From Lampris incognitus (taxonomy: Eukaryota; Chordata; Actinopteri; Lampriformes; Lampridae): DNA of 64,000 nucleotides. How positions within the stretch are numbered: the first letter of the stretch is position 1; every line of letters starts with the position of its first letter. Where the stretch lies: contig NW_026611077.1 of assembly GCF_029633865.1 (NCBI RefSeq), forward strand, positions 1,426,001 through 1,490,000. The letters are read 5' to 3'. The notes under the pieces were generated by a model. That model was given only the letters and a program-made list of their open reading frames with translations. It was not told the DNA's origin and made no database searches. The position numbers were made by a program, and so were the translations under genes. Positions 59,656 through 64,000 of the stretch are shown piece after piece.

Positions 59656-62199
59656 TTGTTCGACGGCGACGAGAGAGGATACGAGTTATGGGAAACTCGC
59701 TTCCTAGCCCACATGGAGTTGAGAGGACTCAGCGACACTCTACTGAACGTGCCAGTTATCGCTGCGGGCGAAAATGCTGTCCAGTTGAGAGAAGCAGACG
59801 TCAAGAAAAACAGAGAAGCGTACGCGGAGCTGGTGCAAGTTTTAGACAACAAGAGCTTGTCACTAATTATGCGGGATGCAGCAGCCGACGGTAGGGCGGC
59901 ATTGAAGATACTCCGGCAACATTACGCGGGCAAAGGGAAACCGCGCGTGGTGAGTTTATATTGTGAACTCTCAGCTCTTCGCATGGAAAGCAACGAGACC
60001 GTCACGGAGTATATTGTTCGTGCAGAGACAATATTCTCGTCGTTGAAAGGAGCCGACGAGAACATAAGTGACGGGTTGCAAGTGGGAATGGTAGTGAAAG
60101 GACTGCCGGACTCTTTCAAACCGTTCGTGGTTCATATTACTCAGAGTAGTGACAGCCTGACATTCAGTGAATTTAAGGCAAAACTAAGGAGCTTTGAAGA
60201 CACAGAAAGGTACAAGCCGAGTAATGGTGATGACGGGGACAGTGTGATAAGAGCTGCCACAGCAGCCACCACCTCTCGTGGAAGAGGTAGAGAGAGAAAG
60301 AGCATGGCCGAAATTGAGTGCTTCAGATGCCACAAAAAAGGGCATATGTCTCGAACATGTACGAGCATGCCTGAACCAAGAAGAGCGGAACGCAGGAGAG
60401 ACGCGCGAGGCCGGGGGAAGCAGCGAGACGCCATCGCGGGAGTGAGCGGAGCAGAGCAGGGTGCAGCGGGGGACCAGGACGGACGCTGGGGAGCGCACCG
60501 AGAGACAGACGGCACCCACCGAGAAATAGAGGCGGACGCTGATGACCGGGAAGGCAGGTCATATTGCTTCAAGATGAAAGAGGACACCAGGCCGGTGAGG
60601 CGGACTGTCAACAACAGAGGTTTGATGGTCGACTGTGGCGCGACGTCACACATGATAAATGACTTTACAAAGTTCAAAACAGTCGATAAAGGCTTTAAGC
60701 CCAAGAGTCACGTGATTGAACTTGCAGACGGGACAAAGGCTACCGGAGTTGCCAAGGCCAGAGGAGAAGCTGAAGTCACCTTAATTGACAGCGAAGGAAG
60801 AAAGGTGACAGCACGACAGAAGAGGGCCCTGTATATCCCGACGTTTCCTCAGGACATTTTTTCCGTTAAAGCAGCCTCAAGTAACGGAGCAGAAATCCAC
60901 TTAAAGGAAGGTGAAAATTGGATGGGGTATAAAAACGAGAGTACCAAGTTTAACATTGAAGTATTTGGGAAACTGTATTATTTGTCTACAGCTAATAATA
61001 CTGATGATAATGTTGACGGATACAAAGGATGTCATGATATTGAAACGTGGCACAGAGTCCTTGGTCATTGTAACTTAGATGATGTTTCAAGACTAGAAGG
61101 TGTAGTTGAAGGAATGATGATTAAGGGGGAAAATGACAAATCTAACTTCAACTGTGAAACATGTACACAAGGAAAATTTGTGGAGTCTAGAAATAGACAG
61201 GCTGATAGCAAAGCTAAAGGAATACTTGAACTAGTCCATACAGATCTGTGCGGCCCGATCGAGCCTACTGATAAAGATGGGTATAAATACACCATAGCTT
61301 TCACAGATGACTATAGCAGTATGACATGGACATATTTCATGAGGTCAAAGAGTGATACAGCTAAGGCTACCGAAAAATTCTTAGCTGACACTGCCTCCTT
61401 TGGGCAGGTGAAAACCATTAGGTCTGACAATGGTACCGAGTTCACTGGAGGATGTTTCCAAGATCTGCTGAGAGAAAATAAAATTAGTCACCAAACTAGT
61501 GCCCCCTACTCGCCGCATCAGAACGGCACGGCAGAACGAAACTGGAGAACATTATTTGACATGGCACGATGTATGCTGCTAGAAAGTAAGATGCCAAAAC
61601 AGCTATGGAGGTTTGCGGTGCAGACAGCTGCACAGATACGCAACAGGTGCTATTGTAAGCGATTAAAGCAAACCCCTTACAGTGCTTTCACAGGGAAAAC
61701 ACCAAATATTTCCCATATGATGGTTTTTGGCACTGAGTGCTATGCCTATAGACAAGACAAAAAGAAACTGGATCCAAGGTGCGAGAAGGGCATTTTCATA
61801 GGATATGATAAATACAGCCCTGCATACAATGTATATTATCCAAAAACAGGAAAAGTGTCAAAGCATAGATTAGTTAAGTTCATACAGAAGAGCAACAGAG
61901 ACTGCCAGACACAAACAGGTCCACACAACGATGGAGACAGCTATGAGGATATAGACTCATATGAGCCTGATGTAGTACCAGTTAGGACTGATGAGCAGCC
62001 CCAGATTACAGGTACAGGAGGTGAAAGTGGTACACTTTCTAATAACCAGGGGGATAGTGAGGGCAGAAACCGCTACCCAACTAGAGAGAGGAAGACCCCA
62101 AAATATCTTGAAGACTACCAGTGTAAAGCAGAATGTACTGACGAGCAAGATGTGGATTATTTTTATAGAGCTGTATTTGGGGTACCAAACACATTTTAA
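59656..62199 (+). CDS. Copia gag-protease-integrase polyprotein (no RT)
   Basis: The open frame is 847 codons long. Gag (about 1-210) has a UBN2-like capsid and the knuckle CFRCHKKGHMSRTC. Protease has VDCGATSHMIND. Integrase has WHRVLGHCNLDD...CETCTQGKF, HTDLCGPIEP, RSDNGTEFTG and PYSPHQNGTAERNWRTL. The linker RYPTRERKTPKYLEDYQ, which normally leads into RT, is followed by about 20 residues and a stop. The first ATG in a good position (59630) is one base out of frame with this ORF, and TAG precedes codon 1, so the natural start needs a 1-base shift; both tandem units share this. Confidence 0.85.
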   Translation: MFDGDERGYELWETRFLAHMELRGLSDTLLNVPVIAAGENAVQLREADVKKNREAYAELVQVLDNKSLSLIMRDAAADGRAALKILRQHYAGKGKPRVVSLYCELSALRMESNETVTEYIVRAETIFSSLKGADENISDGLQVGMVVKGLPDSFKPFVVHITQSSDSLTFSEFKAKLRSFEDTERYKPSNGDDGDSVIRAATAATTSRGRGRERKSMAEIECFRCHKKGHMSRTCTSMPEPRRAERRRDARGRGKQRDAIAGVSGAEQGAAGDQDGRWGAHRETDGTHREIEADADDREGRSYCFKMKEDTRPVRRTVNNRGLMVDCGATSHMINDFTKFKTVDKGFKPKSHVIELADGTKATGVAKARGEAEVTLIDSEGRKVTARQKRALYIPTFPQDIFSVKAASSNGAEIHLKEGENWMGYKNESTKFNIEVFGKLYYLSTANNTDDNVDGYKGCHDIETWHRVLGHCNLDDVSRLEGVVEGMMIKGENDKSNFNCETCTQGKFVESRNRQADSKAKGILELVHTDLCGPIEPTDKDGYKYTIAFTDDYSSMTWTYFMRSKSDTAKATEKFLADTASFGQVKTIRSDNGTEFTGGCFQDLLRENKISHQTSAPYSPHQNGTAERNWRTLFDMARCMLLESKMPKQLWRFAVQTAAQIRNRCYCKRLKQTPYSAFTGKTPNISHMMVFGTECYAYRQDKKKLDPRCEKGIFIGYDKYSPAYNVYYPKTGKVSKHRLVKFIQKSNRDCQTQTGPHNDGDSYEDIDSYEPDVVPVRTDEQPQITGTGGESGTLSNNQGDSEGRNRYPTRERKTPKYLEDYQCKAECTDEQDVDYFYRAVFGVPNTF

Positions 62200-62253
62200 G
62201 GAAGACCTGTTTTTCTTTTCATGTAAGTCTGTAAAGGTGAGCCTGAGTGAGGG

Positions 62254-62529
62254 TGTTGAACATAATGTGCAGTCTCACATATACAGCCAGTCAGCCACTG
62301 TATTATTTACTGCGCTATAAGCAGCTATTTTGGTCCTTGCGGGTATCCATATGTGTGTGTGTGTGTGTGTATGACTTCTGCGCATGTGCAATAAAGCTCT
62401 CTTCCTGCCCCACCAAGTACGACTGGACGTCTAATGTTTGCTCCTGCAGTCTAACTCTACAAAAGTATATTAACATACCAAACAAGTATGTAGCTAGACA
62501 TCCGTGACATAAATATGAACAATGCAACA
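62254..62529 (+). repeat. Copia LTR shared by two tandem units
   Basis: 276 bp. It serves as the 3' LTR of the first unit and the 5' LTR of the second. A purine-rich GCCTGAGTGAGGG precedes it. Confidence 0.9.
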
Positions 62530-62573
62530 GGTTATGGGCCCAGTGCCATGTCTAGTCAGCGATTTAATAGACT

Positions 62574-64000
62574 TTGTTCGACGGCGACGAGAGAGGATAC
62601 GAGTTATGGGAAACTCGCTTCCTAGCCCACATGGAGTTGAGAGGACTCAGCGACACTCTACTGAACGTGCCAGTTATCGCTGCGGGCGAAAATGCTGTCC
62701 AGTTGAGAGAAGCAGACGTCAAGAAAAACAGAGAAGCGTACGCGGAGCTGGTGCAAGTTTTAGACAACAAGAGCTTGTCACTAATTATGCGGGATGCAGC
62801 AGCCGACGGTAGGGCGGCATTGAAGATACTTCGGCAACATTACGCGGGCAAAGGGAAACCGCGCGTGGTGAGTTTATATTGTGAACTCTCAGCTCTTCGC
62901 ATGGAAAGCAACGAGACCGTCACGGAGTATATTGTTCGTGCAGAGACAATATTCTCGTCGTTGAAAGGAGCCGACGAGAACATAAGTGACGGGTTGCAAG
63001 TGGGAATGGTAGTGAAAGGACTGCCGGACTCTTTCAAACCGTTCGTGGTTCATATTACTCAGAGTAGTGACAGCCTGACATTCAGTGAATTTAAGGCAAA
63101 ACTAAGGAGCTTTGAAGACACAGAAAGGTACAAGCCGAGTAATGGTGATGACGGGGACAGTGTGATAAGAGCTGCCACAGCAGCCACCACCTCTCGTGGA
63201 AGAGGTAGAGAGAGAAAGAGCATGGCCGAAATTGAGTGCTTCAGATGCCACAAAAAGGGCATATGTCTCGAACATGTACGAGCATGCCTGAACCAAGAAG
63301 AGCGGAACGCAGGAGAGACGCGCGAGGCCGGGGGAAGCAGCGAGACGCCATCGCGGGAGTGAGCGGAGCAGAGCAGGGTGCAGCGGGGGACCAGGACGGA
63401 CGCTGGGGAGCGCACCGAGAGACAGACGGCACCCACCGAGAAATAGAGGCGGACGCCGATGACCGGGAAGGCAGGTCATATTGCTTCAAGATGAAAGAGG
63501 ACACCAGGCCGGTGAGGCGGACTGTCAACAACAGAGGTTTGATGGTCGACTGTGGCGCGACGTCACACATGATAAATGACTTTACAAAGTTCAAAACAGT
63601 CGATAAAGGCTTTAAGCCCAAGAGTCACGTGATTGAACTTGCAGACGGGACAAAGGCTACCGGAGTTGCCAAGGCCAGAGGAGAAGCTGAAGTCACCTTA
63701 ATTGACAGCGAAGGAAGAAAGGTGACAGCACGACAGAAGAGGGCCCTGTATATCCCGACGTTTCCTCAGGACATTTTTTCCGTTAAAGCAGCCTCAAGTA
63801 ACGGAGCAGAAATCCACTTAAAGGAAGGTGAAAATTGGATGGGGTATAAAAACGAGAGTACCAAGTTTAACATTGAAGTATTTGGGAAACTGTATTATTT
63901 GTCTACAGCTAATAATACTGATGATAATGTTGACGGATACAAAGGATGTCATGATATTGAAACGTGGCACAGAGTCCTTGGTCATTGTAACTTAGATGAT
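62574..64000 (+). pseudogene. Copia gag-protease of the second unit, frameshifted
   Basis: Identical in layout to the first unit. The frame is open for 262 codons to a stop at 63360-63362 because a run of six A (first unit) is five A here, just after CFRCHK. In the restored frame the protease motif DCGATSHMIND and the start of the integrase finger (WHRVLGHCNLDD) follow up to the edge. Confidence 0.85.

Larger units (their letters stand above)
59342..62529 (+). mobile_element. Ty1/Copia element lacking RT and RNase H, with two LTRs
   Basis: The 5' LTR, 59342-59611 (270 bp), and 3' LTR, 62254-62529 (276 bp), have TGTTG...CAACA ends and differ mainly by GT-repeat length and two 1-base indels. 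GGTTATGGGCCCAGTG directly follows each LTR, the internal initiator-tRNA-Met primer site of classic Copia. The single internal ORF covers gag, protease and integrase. Only 54 bp separate its stop from the next LTR, so RT and RNase H are deleted. Confidence 0.9.
62254..64000 (+). mobile_element. Second tandem Copia unit (cut by window edge)
   Basis: From 62530 the sequence repeats the interior of the first unit. Only about three differences are seen in 1.47 kb (T for C at about 62831, C for T at about 63457, and one A fewer near 63256). The lost A shifts the gag frame inside the zinc knuckle. Whether this unit keeps RT lies beyond the window. Confidence 0.9.

Noticed and set aside
59604-59894. 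A 96-codon frame starting in the Copia LTR
   Set aside because: It overlaps the gag frame out of phase, is Arg-rich without a domain, and is duplicated only because the whole unit is.

Overview
The window looks like repeat-dense genomic DNA of a ray-finned (teleost-type) fish. Evidence: spliced genes with GT/AG introns, long AT-rich spacers and microsatellites, and a mobilome typical of fish (Gypsy, BEL/Pao, Copia, Penelope-like, Tx1/L1-like and L2/Rex-like LINEs, ISL2EU, MULE and KDZ DNA transposons, tRNA-derived SINEs). I see no convincing single-copy cellular gene. Almost every coding stretch belongs to a mobile element, and most are broken. The species cannot be named from this sequence.

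Layout. 1-1037: the 5' end of an endogenous-retrovirus-like element on the minus strand (LTR plus a tRNA-Trp-type primer site). 1090-2640: the 3' end of a Gypsy pol. 2839-8338: a minus-strand Gypsy gag-PR-RT split by a 3.6 kb MULE derivative (3023-6585) that keeps a FLYWCH finger and a transposase C-terminus. 8345-13554: the 3' end of another Gypsy, then a BEL/Pao element (gag to RT start, 5' LTR) carrying an inserted Penelope-like tail, then a Gypsy RT scrap. 13555-18157: a complete-length, slightly damaged Gypsy with 191 bp LTRs. 18587-24162: a full-length Tx1/L1-like LINE inserted at the LTR/primer-site junction of a further Gypsy.

25814-44651 is the main object: an 18.8 kb DNA transposon with terminal inverted repeats of about 1.4 kb and a 7-8 bp target duplication (GCCATAA). 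Two multi-exon genes start just inside the two TIRs and read toward each other. One encodes a KDZ-type (Kyakuja/Dileera/Zisupton) transposase in 17 exons. The other encodes a small protein in 8 exons, with an N-terminal Cys cluster and a C-terminal chromodomain. Splice phases agree across both genes. Only a few one-base indels break them.

44652-57200: LINE and SINE remnants, a solo LTR, and a 10-exon minus-strand gene (47220-56207). That gene encodes two C2H2 fingers, a DUF6729-like region and an RNase-H-like, transposase-like core. An ISL2EU transposon (THAP-DDE transposase plus YqaJ nuclease, 52379-55745) sits in one of its introns. 57216-59341: a Gypsy that lost protease and RT. 59342-64000: two tandem Copia units sharing an LTR; the complete unit has lost RT and RNase H.

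The elements are nested, so relative ages can be read: MULE into Gypsy, Penelope-like into BEL, LINE into Gypsy, ISL2EU into the DUF6729 gene, solo LTR into a LINE, Copia into Gypsy. All assignments rest on reading motifs and translated frames by eye. No database search was run.
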